A stretch of 64,000 nucleotides of DNA. It comes from Streptomyces halstedii (lineage in GTDB: Bacteria; Actinomycetota; Actinomycetes; Streptomycetales; Streptomycetaceae). This document shows positions 1 to 9,268 of the stretch, piece by piece (the first letter of the stretch is position 1; each line of letters begins with the position of its first letter). The notes below the pieces were generated by a model. That model did no database searches. It was not told where the DNA came from and saw only the letters and a list, made by a program, of their open reading frames with translations. A program made the position numbers and the translations under genes. The stretch is from positions 43,363-107,362 of the forward strand of contig JOAZ01000031.1 in the NCBI GenBank assembly GCA_000720535.1, given 5' to 3'.

Positions 1-1249
1 CGCACACGACGACGGTCGGGCGCACGAAGTAGCCCACCGAGTCGTCGTACGTGCCGCCCGCGACGACCGTGCAGGACGGGTCGCTCTTCGCGCGGTCGAT
101 CGCGGCCTTGTTCTTCGCGAAGGACCGGGCGTCGATGACGGCGCCCATGAAGTGCGACAGGTCGGTGACGTCGCCCATCGTGATGGAGTCGACCTCGGCC
201 GCGAACTCCTCCTTGAAACCGGAGTTCCACAGGGAGGCCGGGATGTACGCGCGGGAGGAGGCCGAGCACTTCTGGCCCTGGTACTCGAAGGAGCCGCGGG
301 TCAGCGCGGTCTTCAGCACGGCGCGGTCGGCGCTCGGGTGCGCGACGACGAAGTCCTTGCCGCCGGTCTCCCCGACCAGACGCGGGTAGGTGCGGTACTT
401 CTCGATGTTGTTCCCGACCGTCTTCCACAGGTGCCGGAAGGTGGGCGTGGAGCCGGTGAAGTGGATACCGGCCAGGTCGCGGTGGTTCAGCGCCACCTCG
501 GAGACGGCGAGGCCGTCACCGGTGACCAGGTTGATGACGCCCTTGGGCAGACCGGCCTCCTCCAGGAGGCTCATCAGCAGCACGGCGGCGTGCGTCTGCG
601 TCGGGGACGGCTTCCACACCACGACGTTGCCCATGAGGGCGGGCGCGGTCGGCAGGTTCGCGGCGATCGCCGAGAAGTTGAAGGGCGTGATCGCGTAGAC
701 GAAGCCCTCCAGCGGGCGGTGGTCCATGCGGTTCCACACACCCGGGGAGTTGGCCGGGGGCTGCTCGGCGAGGATCTGGCGCGCGTAGTGCACGTTGAAG
801 CGCCAGAAGTCGACCAGCTCGCAGGGGCAGTCGATCTCGGCCTGCTGGGCGGTCTTGGACTGGCCGAGCATGGTGGAGGCGGCCAGCGTCTCGCGCCAGG
901 GGCCGGAGAGCAGCTCGGCGGCGCGCAGGATGATCGCGGCGCGGTCGTCGAAGGACATGGCGCGCCAGGCCGGGGCGGCGGCCAGGGCGGCGTCCACCGC
1001 GTCCTGGGCGTCGGCCTCGGTGGCGTTGGCGTAGGTGCCCAGCACGGCCTTGTGGTTGTGCGGCTGTACGACGTCGAAGCGCTCGCCGCCGCCCATCCGC
1101 TTCTCGCCGCCGATGGTCATCGGCAGGTCGACGGGGTTCTCGGCGAGCTCCTTGAGCTTCGCCTCCAGGCGGGCTCGCTCCGGGGTGCCGGGGGCGTAGG
1201 TGTGAACCGGCTCGTTGACCGGTGCGGGGACCTGGGTCACAGCGTCCAT
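1..1249 (-). CDS. pruA: 1-pyrroline-5-carboxylate (L-glutamate-gamma-semialdehyde) dehydrogenase, C-terminus cut by window edge
   Basis: Oxidises glutamate-gamma-semialdehyde to glutamate with NAD+, the second step of proline degradation in the cytosol. About 416 of the roughly 540 residues expected for this family are present; the C-terminus lies beyond position 1. The catalytic cysteine is visible in the stretch FEYQGQKCSASSRAYIP, near residues 330-345. The start is ATG at 1249, preceded by a strong AAGGAGG ribosome binding site. The proline dehydrogenase gene lies 44 bp upstream on the same strand, so the two probably form one operon that runs from proline to glutamate. I am sure of the family. 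Confidence 0.95.
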   Translation of the reverse strand, partial: MDAVTQVPAPVNEPVHTYAPGTPERARLEAKLKELAENPVDLPMTIGGEKRMGGGERFDVVQPHNHKAVLGTYANATEADAQDAVDAALAAAPAWRAMSFDDRAAIILRAAELLSGPWRETLAASTMLGQSKTAQQAEIDCPCELVDFWRFNVHYARQILAEQPPANSPGVWNRMDHRPLEGFVYAITPFNFSAIAANLPTAPALMGNVVVWKPSPTQTHAAVLLMSLLEEAGLPKGVINLVTGDGLAVSEVALNHRDLAGIHFTGSTPTFRHLWKTVGNNIEKYRTYPRLVGETGGKDFVVAHPSADRAVLKTALTRGSFEYQGQKCSASSRAYIPASLWNSGFKEEFAAEVDSITMGDVTDLSHFMGAVIDARSFAKNKAAIDRAKSDPSCTVVAGGTYDDSVGYFVRPTVVVC

Positions 1250-1293
1250 GACATGCCTCCTTGTTGGGGTGGGGCGTCGGGCCGAGGGGGCCG

Positions 1294-2220
1294 TCAGCCC
1301 TTGGTGACGACGGAGCGGGCGAAGAACAGCAGGTTGGCCGGCTTCTCCGCGAGGCGGCGCATGAAGTATCCGTACCAGTCGGTGCCGTACGCCGTGTAGA
1401 CGCGCATCCGGTGGCCCTCGGCCGCGAGCCGGACGTGCTCGTCGCTGCGGATCCCGTACAGCATCTGGAACTCGTACTCTTCCAGTTTGCGCCCGGCCTG
1501 GCGGGCGAGCTCCTGGCCGATGGCGATGAGCCGCGGGTCGTGGGAGCCGATCATCGGGTAGCCCTCGCCGTGCATCAGCGTCTTCAGGACGCGGACGTAC
1601 GCCTTGTCGATCTCCGCCTTGTCCTGGTGGGCGACGGAGGCCGGCTCCTTGTAGGCGCCCTTGACCAGGCGGACCCGGCTGCCCGCGGCGGCGAGGCGGC
1701 GGGCGTCCTCCTCGGTGCGGAACAGGTAGGACTGGATGACGCAGCCGGTCTCCGGGAAGTCCTTCCGCAGCTCCTCGTGGATGGCGAACATCGAGTCGAG
1801 GGTGGTGTGGTCCTCGGCGTCCAGCGTGACCGTGGTGCCGATCGCGGCGGCGGCCTCGACGACCGGGCGGACGTTGGCGAGCGCCAGCTCGTGGCCGCCT
1901 TCCAGCGACTGGCCGAACATCGACAGCTTGACCGACATCTCCGCGCGGGTACCGAGCCCGAGGCCTTCGAGGCGGCCGATCAGCTCCAGGTACGCGTCAC
2001 GCGCGGCGGCGGCCTGCTCGGGGGTGGTGATGTCCTCACCCACGACGTCGAGGGTGACCTCCAGGCCCTTGTCGGCGGAGTCCTGGACGATCCGGATGAC
2101 CTGGTCGACCGTCTCACCGGCGATGAACCGGTCGACGACCTGCTTGGTGCCCGGGGCGGCCGAGACGAAACGACGCATCGTGTCGCTGCGGGACGCGGCG
2201 AGAATCACGGGACCCAGCAC
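1294..2220 (-). CDS. Proline dehydrogenase (monofunctional, FAD-dependent)
   Basis: Catalyses the first step of proline catabolism, proline to pyrroline-5-carboxylate. The 308-residue product is the usual size for the stand-alone actinobacterial PRODH, which is separate from PruA rather than fused as in PutA of enterobacteria. The GTG at 2220 was chosen because GGAGGT sits 5 nt in front of it; a longer frame reaching back to 2322 has no comparable signal. The C-terminal part carries the family pattern YGTDWYGYFMRRLAEKP. It is transcribed away from the PucR-type regulator and into pruA. Confidence 0.94.
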   Translation of the reverse strand: MLGPVILAASRSDTMRRFVSAAPGTKQVVDRFIAGETVDQVIRIVQDSADKGLEVTLDVVGEDITTPEQAAAARDAYLELIGRLEGLGLGTRAEMSVKLSMFGQSLEGGHELALANVRPVVEAAAAIGTTVTLDAEDHTTLDSMFAIHEELRKDFPETGCVIQSYLFRTEEDARRLAAAGSRVRLVKGAYKEPASVAHQDKAEIDKAYVRVLKTLMHGEGYPMIGSHDPRLIAIGQELARQAGRKLEEYEFQMLYGIRSDEHVRLAAEGHRMRVYTAYGTDWYGYFMRRLAEKPANLLFFARSVVTKG

Positions 2221-2363
2221 GGGGCACCTCCACGGAAGATCGGACGGGGACCGAACCGCCGCAAAGACGAACGGAACGGGACGGTACGGAGAACCACCGT
2301 GAAATCTAGGGAACCTTCCCACCCCGTGCCATCGACACCTGTCACGCTTCTGTGGCCGCCGAC

Positions 2364-2379
2364 TCAGACATATGTCTGA
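2364..2379. promoter_or_regulatory. 16-bp perfect palindrome, candidate operator
   Basis: TCAGACATATGTCTGA reads the same on both strands. It lies in the 150-180 bp between the divergent proline dehydrogenase and PucR-type regulator genes and overlaps an ATG at 2372. That position is right for an operator controlling both directions, and autoregulation by the adjacent regulator is an inference. Confidence 0.55.
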
Positions 2380-2398
2380 AGGGTGCGAGAATGGCGGG

Positions 2399-3526
2399 GT
2401 GAAAGGCGATTACCAGGAGCTGGTCGACGAGATCTCCGCGCTGCTCGGCGCCCCGGCGACCCTGGAGAACCGCGATTTCGGCCTGGTCGCCTTCGGGGCC
2501 CACGACAGCGACGACGACACGGCCATGGACCCGGTCCGTACGCGCTCGATCCTCACCCGGCGCTCCACCCCGGCCGTCCGGGCCTGGTTCGAGGGCTTCG
2601 GCATCACCCGCGCCACCGGCCCGGTCCGCATCCCGGCCGCCCCGGAGGCCGGTGTCTACCGCGACCGCCTGTGCCTGCCGGTACGCCATCGGGGTGTCGT
2701 CCTGGGCTACGTATGGCTGCTCGACACCGAGCCCGGACCGCCCGAGGAGCGGCTGGCGGCGGCCATGGAGGTGGCCGCCCGGATCGGGGTGCTGCTCTTC
2801 GACGAGGCACGGGCCGGCGCGGACCTCAGCCGCGAGTTCGCCGCCGCGCTCACCGCGGGGCCGGGCCGGCCCCGCGAGGCGGCGGTGTCCGCCCTGGGTG
2901 AGGCCCTCGGCCCGGACGCGGCCGGGCTGCACACCGTGGTGTGCGTGACCCCGTGGCCGGACGGGCCCCCCTCGGTGCGTACGGTGCCGTCGGCGGCGGC
3001 CCTCGCCTCGGTCGAGGGGACCCGGACACCGTCCCTGGCCGCGCTGGTGCGGCTGCGCTCCCCCGACGCCCAGGACCCGGCGACGGCGGCGGCCGACCGG
3101 CTGCGCGCCCTGGCCGGCCCCGGGGCCACGGCGGGGATCGCCACCGCCCGGCGCGGTCTGGCGGAGCTGGCCGTCTCCTGGCACGAGGCCGTGTCCGCCG
3201 CGCGCGCGGCGGGGGCGGAGTCCCGCTACGGGCCGGTCGCCGACTGGGCGTCCATCGGGCCGTACCGGCTGCTCACCGCGCTCCCCCGGACACCGGACCC
3301 GGTCGCCCGCCCCCTGCTGGCGGGCCCGAACACGGAGCTGGCCCGCACCGCCGAGGTGTTCCTCGACTGTGCGGGCCAGGCGGGCCGGACGGCGGCCCTG
3401 CTGGGCATCCACCGGCAGACGCTCTACTACCGCATCGGCCGGGTGCAGCAGCTCACCGGCCTCGACCTGGGCGACGGCGAGGACCGGCTGCTGCTGCACA
3501 TGGCGCTGAAGGCGGCCCGGCTGTAG
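2399..3526 (+). CDS. PucR-family transcriptional regulator of the proline genes (inferred target)
   Basis: A 375-residue regulator whose C-terminal 60 residues form the PucR-type helix-turn-helix: [20 protein letters not shown] followed by [20 protein letters not shown]. The N-terminal two-thirds is a sensor region without a recognisable enzyme motif. It diverges from the proline dehydrogenase-pruA pair, so control of proline catabolism is the obvious guess. The start is uncertain: ATG 2372 lies inside a perfect palindrome, whereas GTG 2399 keeps that palindrome in the promoter region and gives the N-terminus [12 protein letters not shown] that I recall from relatives. Its last 100 bp overlap the extended 3' end of serA on the other strand. 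Confidence 0.85.
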   Translation: MKGDYQELVDEISALLGAPATLENRDFGLVAFGAHDSDDDTAMDPVRTRSILTRRSTPAVRAWFEGFGITRATGPVRIPAAPEAGVYRDRLCLPVRHRGVVLGYVWLLDTEPGPPEERLAAAMEVAARIGVLLFDEARAGADLSREFAAALTAGPGRPREAAVSALGEALGPDAAGLHTVVCVTPWPDGPPSVRTVPSAAALASVEGTRTPSLAALVRLRSPDAQDPATAAADRLRALAGPGATAGIATARRGLAELAVSWHEAVSAARAAGAESRYGPVADWASIGPYRLLTALPRTPDPVARPLLAGPNTELARTAEVFLDCAGQAGRTAALLGIHRQTLYYRIGRVQQLTGLDLGDGEDRLLLHMALKAARL

Positions 3527-5232
3527 ACCGGGCCGGTCCCTGGACAGAGGGTCCCTGGACGGAGTCGGTCCGTGGACCGGGCCGGTCCGTGGGCCGGGCC
3601 GGTCCGTGGGCCGGGCCGGTCCGTGGGCCGGGCCGGTCCGTGGGCCGGGCCGGTCCGTGGGCCGGGCGAGGTCGCGCCGATCTCCTCGGAGATCTCGTTC
3701 AGCACCGACTGCGGGATGGTGTCGTCGACGGTGAGGACGACCAGCGCCTCGCCGCCCGCGTCCCGGCGCGAGACCTGCATGCCGGCGATGTTCAGCCCGG
3801 CCTCACCGAGGATCTTGCCGACCGCGCCGACGACGCCGGGACGGTCCTCGTACCGCAGGACGACCATGTGGTCGGCGAGCGCCAGGTCCACGTCGTGCTC
3901 ACCGATGGCGACGATCTTCTGGAGGTGCTTGGGGCCGGCCAGGGTGCCGGAGACCGCGACCTCCTCGCCGCTGGACAGGGTGCCGCGGACGGTCACCACG
4001 TTGCGGTGCTCGGGCGACTCGGAGCTGGTGGTGAGACGGACCTCGACACCGCGCTCCTGGGCGAAGAGCGGGGCGTTGACGTACGACACGGTCTCGTCCA
4101 CGACGTCCTCGAACACGCCCTTGAGCGCGGAGAGTTCGAGCACCTTCACGTCGTGCTGGGTGATCTCCCCGTAGACCTCGACGTCGAGGCGGGCCGCGAC
4201 CTCGCCGGCCAGCGCGGTGAAGATCCGGCCGAGCTTCTCGGCGAGCGGCAGTCCGGGACGCACGTCCTCGGCGATGACCCCGCCCTGGACGTTGACCGCG
4301 TCCGGGACCAGCTCACCGGCGAGGGCCAGACGGACGGACCTGGCGACCGCGATACCGGCCTTCTCCTGCGCCTCGTCGGTGGAGGCGCCCAGGTGCGGGG
4401 TGCAGACGACCTGGTCGAACTGGAACAGCGGGGAGTCCGTGCAGGGCTCCTTGGCGTACACGTCGAGGCCGGCGCCGGCGACGCGGCCCTCCTTGAGGGC
4501 GGCGGCCAGCGCCTCCTCGTCGACGATGCCGCCGCGCGCGGCGTTGACGATCCGCACGGAGGGCTTCACCTTGTGCAGCGCCTCGTCACCGATCAGGCCG
4601 AGCGTCTCCGGGGTCTTGGGCAGGTGCACCGTGATGAAGTCGGCGACCTCCAGCAGCTCGTCCAGGGTGAGGAGCTTGACGCCCATCTGCGCGGCGCGCG
4701 CGGGCTGGACGTAGGGGTCGTACGCGACGATCTTCATGCCGAAGGCCGACATGCGCTGCGCCACCAGGACGCCGATGCGGCCGAGGCCGACGACGCCCAG
4801 GACCTTCTCGCTCAGCTCGACACCGGTGTACTTGGACCGCTTCCACTCGCCGTTCTTCAGCGCGGTGTTGGCCTGCGGGATGTGCCGCGCGGTGGCCACC
4901 AGCAGACCGCAGGCCAGCTCGGCGGCGGTGACGATGTTGGACGTCGGCGCGTTGACGACCATCACACCGGCCTTGGTGGCCGCGGAGACGTCCACGTTGT
5001 CCAGGCCGACACCGGCGCGGGCGACGACCTTCAGCTGCTTCGCCGCGGCGATGGCCTCGGCGTCGACCTTGGTCGCGGAGCGCACCAGGATCGCGTCGAC
5101 GTCGACGATCGCGGGGAGGAGTTCGGCGCGGTCCGCGCCGTTGCAGTGCCGGATCTCGAAGTCCGGACCCAGAGCGTCGACCGTGGCGGGCGACAGCTCT
5201 TCGGCGATGAGTACGACAGGTTTCGAGCTCAC
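3427..5232 (-). CDS. serA: D-3-phosphoglycerate dehydrogenase with an abnormal repeat-encoded C-terminal extension
   Basis: Oxidises 3-phosphoglycerate to 3-phosphohydroxypyruvate, the first step of serine synthesis. The long type is visible: an NAD-binding domain with [15 protein letters not shown], the catalytic-region pattern [16 protein letters not shown], an intervening domain and a C-terminal ACT domain ending near [18 protein letters not shown]. Streptomyces SerA, as I recall, ends at about 529 residues. Here the frame instead runs into the 17-bp repeat after about residue 520, reads proline/threonine/arginine-rich repeats, and stops only at 3427, giving 601 residues. GTG 5232 is the start, with GAGGA 6-7 nt upstream. 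The core enzyme looks intact; whether the tail is tolerated is unknown. Confidence 0.92.
   Translation of the reverse strand: MSSKPVVLIAEELSPATVDALGPDFEIRHCNGADRAELLPAIVDVDAILVRSATKVDAEAIAAAKQLKVVARAGVGLDNVDVSAATKAGVMVVNAPTSNIVTAAELACGLLVATARHIPQANTALKNGEWKRSKYTGVELSEKVLGVVGLGRIGVLVAQRMSAFGMKIVAYDPYVQPARAAQMGVKLLTLDELLEVADFITVHLPKTPETLGLIGDEALHKVKPSVRIVNAARGGIVDEEALAAALKEGRVAGAGLDVYAKEPCTDSPLFQFDQVVCTPHLGASTDEAQEKAGIAVARSVRLALAGELVPDAVNVQGGVIAEDVRPGLPLAEKLGRIFTALAGEVAARLDVEVYGEITQHDVKVLELSALKGVFEDVVDETVSYVNAPLFAQERGVEVRLTTSSESPEHRNVVTVRGTLSSGEEVAVSGTLAGPKHLQKIVAIGEHDVDLALADHMVVLRYEDRPGVVGAVGKILGEAGLNIAGMQVSRRDAGGEALVVLTVDDTIPQSVLNEISEEIGATSPGPRTGPAHGPARPTDRPGPRTGPAHGPARSTDRLRPGTLCPGTGPVYSRAAFSAMCSSSRSSPSPRSRPVSCCTRPMR
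3567..3667. repeat. 17-bp tandem repeat, five full copies plus a partial one
   Basis: The unit GGTCCGTGGGCCGGGCC recurs at 3567 (one variant base), 3584, 3601, 3618 and 3635, with a 16-nt partial copy from 3652. Seventeen is not a multiple of three, so three units (51 nt) encode a 17-residue period in the serA frame. The array sits exactly where the end of serA should be. Confidence 0.95.
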
Positions 5233-5408
5233 GTGTGTCCTCACAAGTCCAGTGCGGACGGCCGTCCCGACGGCCGCAGGCGGTGGAGGGGCTAGCCGCG
5301 TGGAAGACGCACGACACTGTGGGCCCTGACGCGTATGTGTGTGGAGCAGTCTAGTCATGCGGCCGGGCCAGATCTGCGCCCCGGTGGAAGGATCACCCGC
5401 ACGGGGCG

Positions 5409-5438
5409 GACGGTGCCGTACAGAAGTACGGCACCGTC
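5409..5438 (-). terminator. Hairpin between ilvC and serA
   Basis: A perfect 13-bp stem (GACGGTGCCGTAC and its complement) closes a 4-nt AGAA loop. It lies 82 bp beyond the ilvC stop and about 180 bp before serA, both on the minus strand. There is no T tract, which is common for Streptomyces terminators. It probably separates the ilv transcript from serA. Confidence 0.7.
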
Positions 5439-5519
5439 TCCTGCCGCCGTCCCGGCCCCGCAGTGACACGGGGCGGGCGGCCCGGAGGCGGGCCCGTGAG
5501 GACCCGCCCCCGGTGGGGC

Positions 5520-6626
<1,107 letters not shown>

Positions 6627-7154
6627 CTACGCCGAGCGGTCGAGCGCGCGCAGGGAACGGTCGGTGATCGAGCGCGCGCCGCGCCCTATGGCGATGGTGC
6701 CGGACTGGACCAGCTCCTTGATGCCGAAGGGTTCGAGCATCCTGAGCATGGCCTCCAGCTTGTCGGCGCCCCCGGTCGCCTCGATCGTGACCGCCTCCGG
6801 GGAGACGTCCACGGTCTTGGCGCGGAACAGCTGGACGATCTCGACGATCTGGGAACGCGTCTCGTTGTCGGCGCGGACCTTCACCAGGACGAGCTCCCGC
6901 TGGATCGCGGCGGAGGGCTCGAGTTCGACGATCTTGAGGACGTTGACCAGCTTGTTGAGCTGCTTGGTCACCTGCTCCAGGGGCAGGCCCTCGACATTGA
7001 CCACAATGGTGATGCGGGAGATGTCGGGATGTTCGGTGGTACCGACGGCGAGCGAGTCGATGTTGAACCCGCGCCGGGAGAACAGGGCCGTGATCCTGGC
7101 GAGGACACCGGGCTTGTTCTCGACCAGGACGGAGAGCGTGTGCTTGGTGGACAT
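6627..7154 (-). CDS. ilvN: Acetolactate synthase, small regulatory subunit
   Basis: The regulatory partner of IlvB that confers valine feedback inhibition. The 175-residue protein starts with an ACT domain (HTLSVLVENKPGVLARITAL, then FSRRGFNIDSLAVG), followed by the small-subunit C-terminal domain (VDVSPEAVTIEATGGADKLEAM). It begins 22 bp after the ilvB stop, so the two are almost certainly translated from one transcript. Confidence 0.97.
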   Translation of the reverse strand: MSTKHTLSVLVENKPGVLARITALFSRRGFNIDSLAVGTTEHPDISRITIVVNVEGLPLEQVTKQLNKLVNVLKIVELEPSAAIQRELVLVKVRADNETRSQIVEIVQLFRAKTVDVSPEAVTIEATGGADKLEAMLRMLEPFGIKELVQSGTIAIGRGARSITDRSLRALDRSA

Positions 7155-7176
7155 GGAGTCGGTCTCTCTCTGTCTC

Positions 7177-9042
7177 TCAGTCGTCTTCGTTGTCGCCGAA
7201 GTCGGGGCGGACGCCGCGGGCGGCCATGACCTCGTCGTTGGAGGTGCCGGCGGCGACCATCGGCCACACCATGGCGTCCTCGTGGACGATGAAGTCGATG
7301 ACGACCGGGCGGTCGTTGATCGCGTTGGCCTCCGCGATGACCTTGTCCAGGTCCGCGGGGTCCTCGCAGCGGATCGCGTGGCACCCCATGGCCTCGGACA
7401 GCTTGACGAAGTCCGGGACGCGGGTGCCCTTGGCCGGGACGCCGTCCGTGTCCGCGCCGGAGTGCAGCACGGTGTTGGAGTAGCGCTGGTTGTAGAAGAG
7501 GGTCTGCCACTGGCGGACCATTCCGAGGGCGCCGTTGTTGATGATGGCGACCTTGATCGGGATGTTGTTGAGCGCGCAGGTGGTGAGTTCCTGGTTGGTC
7601 ATCTGGAAGCAGCCGTCGCCGTCGATCGCCCAGACCGTGCGGTCCGGCATGCCGGCCTTGGCGCCCATCGCGGCGGGGACCGCGTAGCCCATCGTCCCGG
7701 CGCCGCCGGAGTTCAGCCAGGTGGCGGGCTGCTCGTACTCGATGAAGTGCGAGGCCCACATCTGGTGCTGGCCGACGCCCGCCGCGAAGACGGTTCCCTC
7801 GGGGGCGAGTTGGCCGATGCGCTGGATGACCTGCTGCGGGGAGAGGCTGCCGTCCTCGGGCAGGTCGTAGCCGACCGGGTAGGTCGCGCGCCAGCGGTCG
7901 AGGTCCTTCCACCAGTCCGCGTACCGCGTCCGGGCGGCCTCGCCCTGGCGCCCCTCGGTGTGCTCGGCCTGGACGGCCTGGACGAGGTCGGCGATGACCT
8001 CGCGGGCGTCGCCGACGATCGGCACGTCGGCGGCGCGGTTCTTGCCGATCTCGGCCGGGTCGATGTCGGCGTGGACGATCTTGGCGTACGGGGCGAAGCT
8101 GTCCAGCTTGCCGGTGACCCGGTCGTCGAAGCGGGCCCCGAGCGCGACGATCAGGTCGGCCTTCTGGAGCGCGGTGACGGCGGTGACCGAACCGTGCATG
8201 CCGGGCATCCCCACGTGCAGCCGGTGGCTGTCGGGGAAGGCGCCGAGCGCCATCAGGGTGGTGGTGACGGGCGCTCCGGTGAGCTCGGCCAGGACCTTGA
8301 GCTCGGCGGTGGCGCCGGCCTTGAGGACACCGCCGCCGACGTACAGCACGGGGCGCTGGGCCTGGGTGATGAGCTTGGCCGCCTCGCGGATCTGCTTGGC
8401 GTGCGGCTTGGTGACCGGGCGGTAGCCGGGCAGGTCCATGGCCGGGGGCCAGCTGAAGGAGGTCTTCGCCTGGAGGGCGTCCTTGGCGATGTCCACCAGG
8501 ACCGGTCCCGGGCGGCCGGTGGAGGCGATGTGGAAGGCCTCCGCGATGGTGTGGGCGATGTCCTCGGCGCGGGTGACCAGGAAGTTGTGCTTGGTGATCG
8601 GCATGGTGATGCCGCAGATGTCGGCTTCCTGGAAGGCGTCCGTGCCGATGGCGGCGGAGGCCACCTGACCGGTGATCGCGACCAGGGGCACGGAGTCCAT
8701 GGCCGCGTCCGCGATCGGGGTGACCAGGTTGGTGGCGCCGGGACCCGAGGTGACCATGCAGACACCGACCTTGCCGGTGGCCTGGGCGTAGCCGGTGGCG
8801 GCGTGGCCGGCGCCCTGCTCGTGGCGGACCAGGATGTGGCGGACCCGGGTGGAGTCCATCAGCGGGTCGTAGGCCGGCAGGATGCAGCCACCGGGGAGGC
8901 CGAATACGGTGTCGGCCCCGACTTCCTCAAGAGAACGGATGAGGGACTGCGCGCCCGTGAGGTGCTCGACGGAGGCGGAGGACGGTCCGCCGTTACGGGC
9001 CCGCGGCTGCGGGTGCTGGGCCCCGGTTGCCTGCTCGGTCAT
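7177..9042 (-). CDS. ilvB: Acetolactate synthase, large catalytic subunit
   Basis: A thiamine-diphosphate enzyme that joins two pyruvates, or pyruvate and 2-oxobutyrate, in branched-chain amino acid synthesis. At 621 residues it has the usual three domains: the N-terminal ThDP-activating glutamate in [19 protein letters not shown], a central FAD-binding region, and the C-terminal ThDP motif [20 protein letters not shown] with NN. The start is ATG 9042; a GTG one codon earlier is possible. The preceding 200 bp hold a leader peptide and an attenuator, so expression is probably tuned to the supply of charged branched-chain tRNAs. Confidence 0.97.
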   Translation of the reverse strand: MTEQATGAQHPQPRARNGGPSSASVEHLTGAQSLIRSLEEVGADTVFGLPGGCILPAYDPLMDSTRVRHILVRHEQGAGHAATGYAQATGKVGVCMVTSGPGATNLVTPIADAAMDSVPLVAITGQVASAAIGTDAFQEADICGITMPITKHNFLVTRAEDIAHTIAEAFHIASTGRPGPVLVDIAKDALQAKTSFSWPPAMDLPGYRPVTKPHAKQIREAAKLITQAQRPVLYVGGGVLKAGATAELKVLAELTGAPVTTTLMALGAFPDSHRLHVGMPGMHGSVTAVTALQKADLIVALGARFDDRVTGKLDSFAPYAKIVHADIDPAEIGKNRAADVPIVGDAREVIADLVQAVQAEHTEGRQGEAARTRYADWWKDLDRWRATYPVGYDLPEDGSLSPQQVIQRIGQLAPEGTVFAAGVGQHQMWASHFIEYEQPATWLNSGGAGTMGYAVPAAMGAKAGMPDRTVWAIDGDGCFQMTNQELTTCALNNIPIKVAIINNGALGMVRQWQTLFYNQRYSNTVLHSGADTDGVPAKGTRVPDFVKLSEAMGCHAIRCEDPADLDKVIAEANAINDRPVVIDFIVHEDAMVWPMVAAGTSNDEVMAARGVRPDFGDNEDD

Positions 9043-9111
9043 CACATTCTCTTCTCGAAGCTGGTGTTCATGCGGGGTGTTTTATGGTGTTTTGAGAAGT
9101 ACCGGTGCAAC

Positions 9112-9145
9112 AAAAAACCCCTCGTGCCGTGAGGCAAGCGAGGGG
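9112..9145 (-). terminator. ilvB attenuator (intrinsic terminator)
   Basis: On the minus strand CCCCTCG pairs with CGAGGGG around an inner TGCC/GGCA stem with a TCAC loop, and the hairpin is followed at once by six T residues. It sits between the leader peptide and ilvB, so it can stop transcription before the structural genes. A real U tract is unusual in this genome and makes the call firm. Confidence 0.88.
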
Positions 9146-9189
9146 AGCGCGCCGGTAAGGTCTGCGGGGTGTCCATGAGTGACCCTGCT

Positions 9190-9231
9190 TCAGCCGACGC
9201 GCTTTCCAAGTACGAGAATTCGGGTGCGCAT
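9190..9231 (-). CDS. ilvB leader peptide (13 aa)
   Basis: The minus-strand frame ATG...TGA encodes MRTRILVLGKRVG. The central Ile-Leu-Val-Leu run contains all three branched-chain amino acids. It ends 45 bp before the attenuator hairpin. Stalling of the ribosome at these codons when charged tRNA is scarce would be expected to prevent formation of the terminator, the classic attenuation logic. No ribosome binding site precedes it, which fits leaderless translation if the transcript starts at or next to the ATG. Confidence 0.85.
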   Translation of the reverse strand: MRTRILVLGKRVG

Positions 9232-9238
9232 GGCATTG

Positions 9239-9268
9239 ACCCTCTCTCCGGGGCGCCCGCGGTGTCAA
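9239..9268 (-). promoter_or_regulatory. Candidate promoter of the ilvB leader
   Basis: A consensus -35 box TTGACA (9268-9263) is followed after 18 nt by GAGGGT (9244-9239), close to the TAGGGT form of the -10 box in Streptomyces. Seven nt later comes the A of the leader-peptide ATG, so the first base of the message could be that A. The -35 box overlaps the TGA stop of the upstream c-di-GMP gene. The -10 assignment is the weak part. Confidence 0.5.

Noticed and set aside
152-1399. Long plus-strand reading frame of 415 codons
   Set aside because: It lies opposite pruA. Its composition (Gly, Arg, Val, Asp runs) is what the third-codon GC bias of the real gene produces on the other strand.
3539-3670. 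CRISPR array
   Set aside because: The 17-bp units are tandem without spacers. No cas genes are present anywhere in the window.
2941-5295. Plus-strand reading frame of 784 codons
   Set aside because: It runs antisense to serA and out of frame through the regulator gene; no domain is recognisable, and the true genes are certain.
6664-9132. Plus-strand reading frame of 822 codons
   Set aside because: It is antisense to ilvN and ilvB. Low-complexity Asp/Gly/Val sequence without family features.
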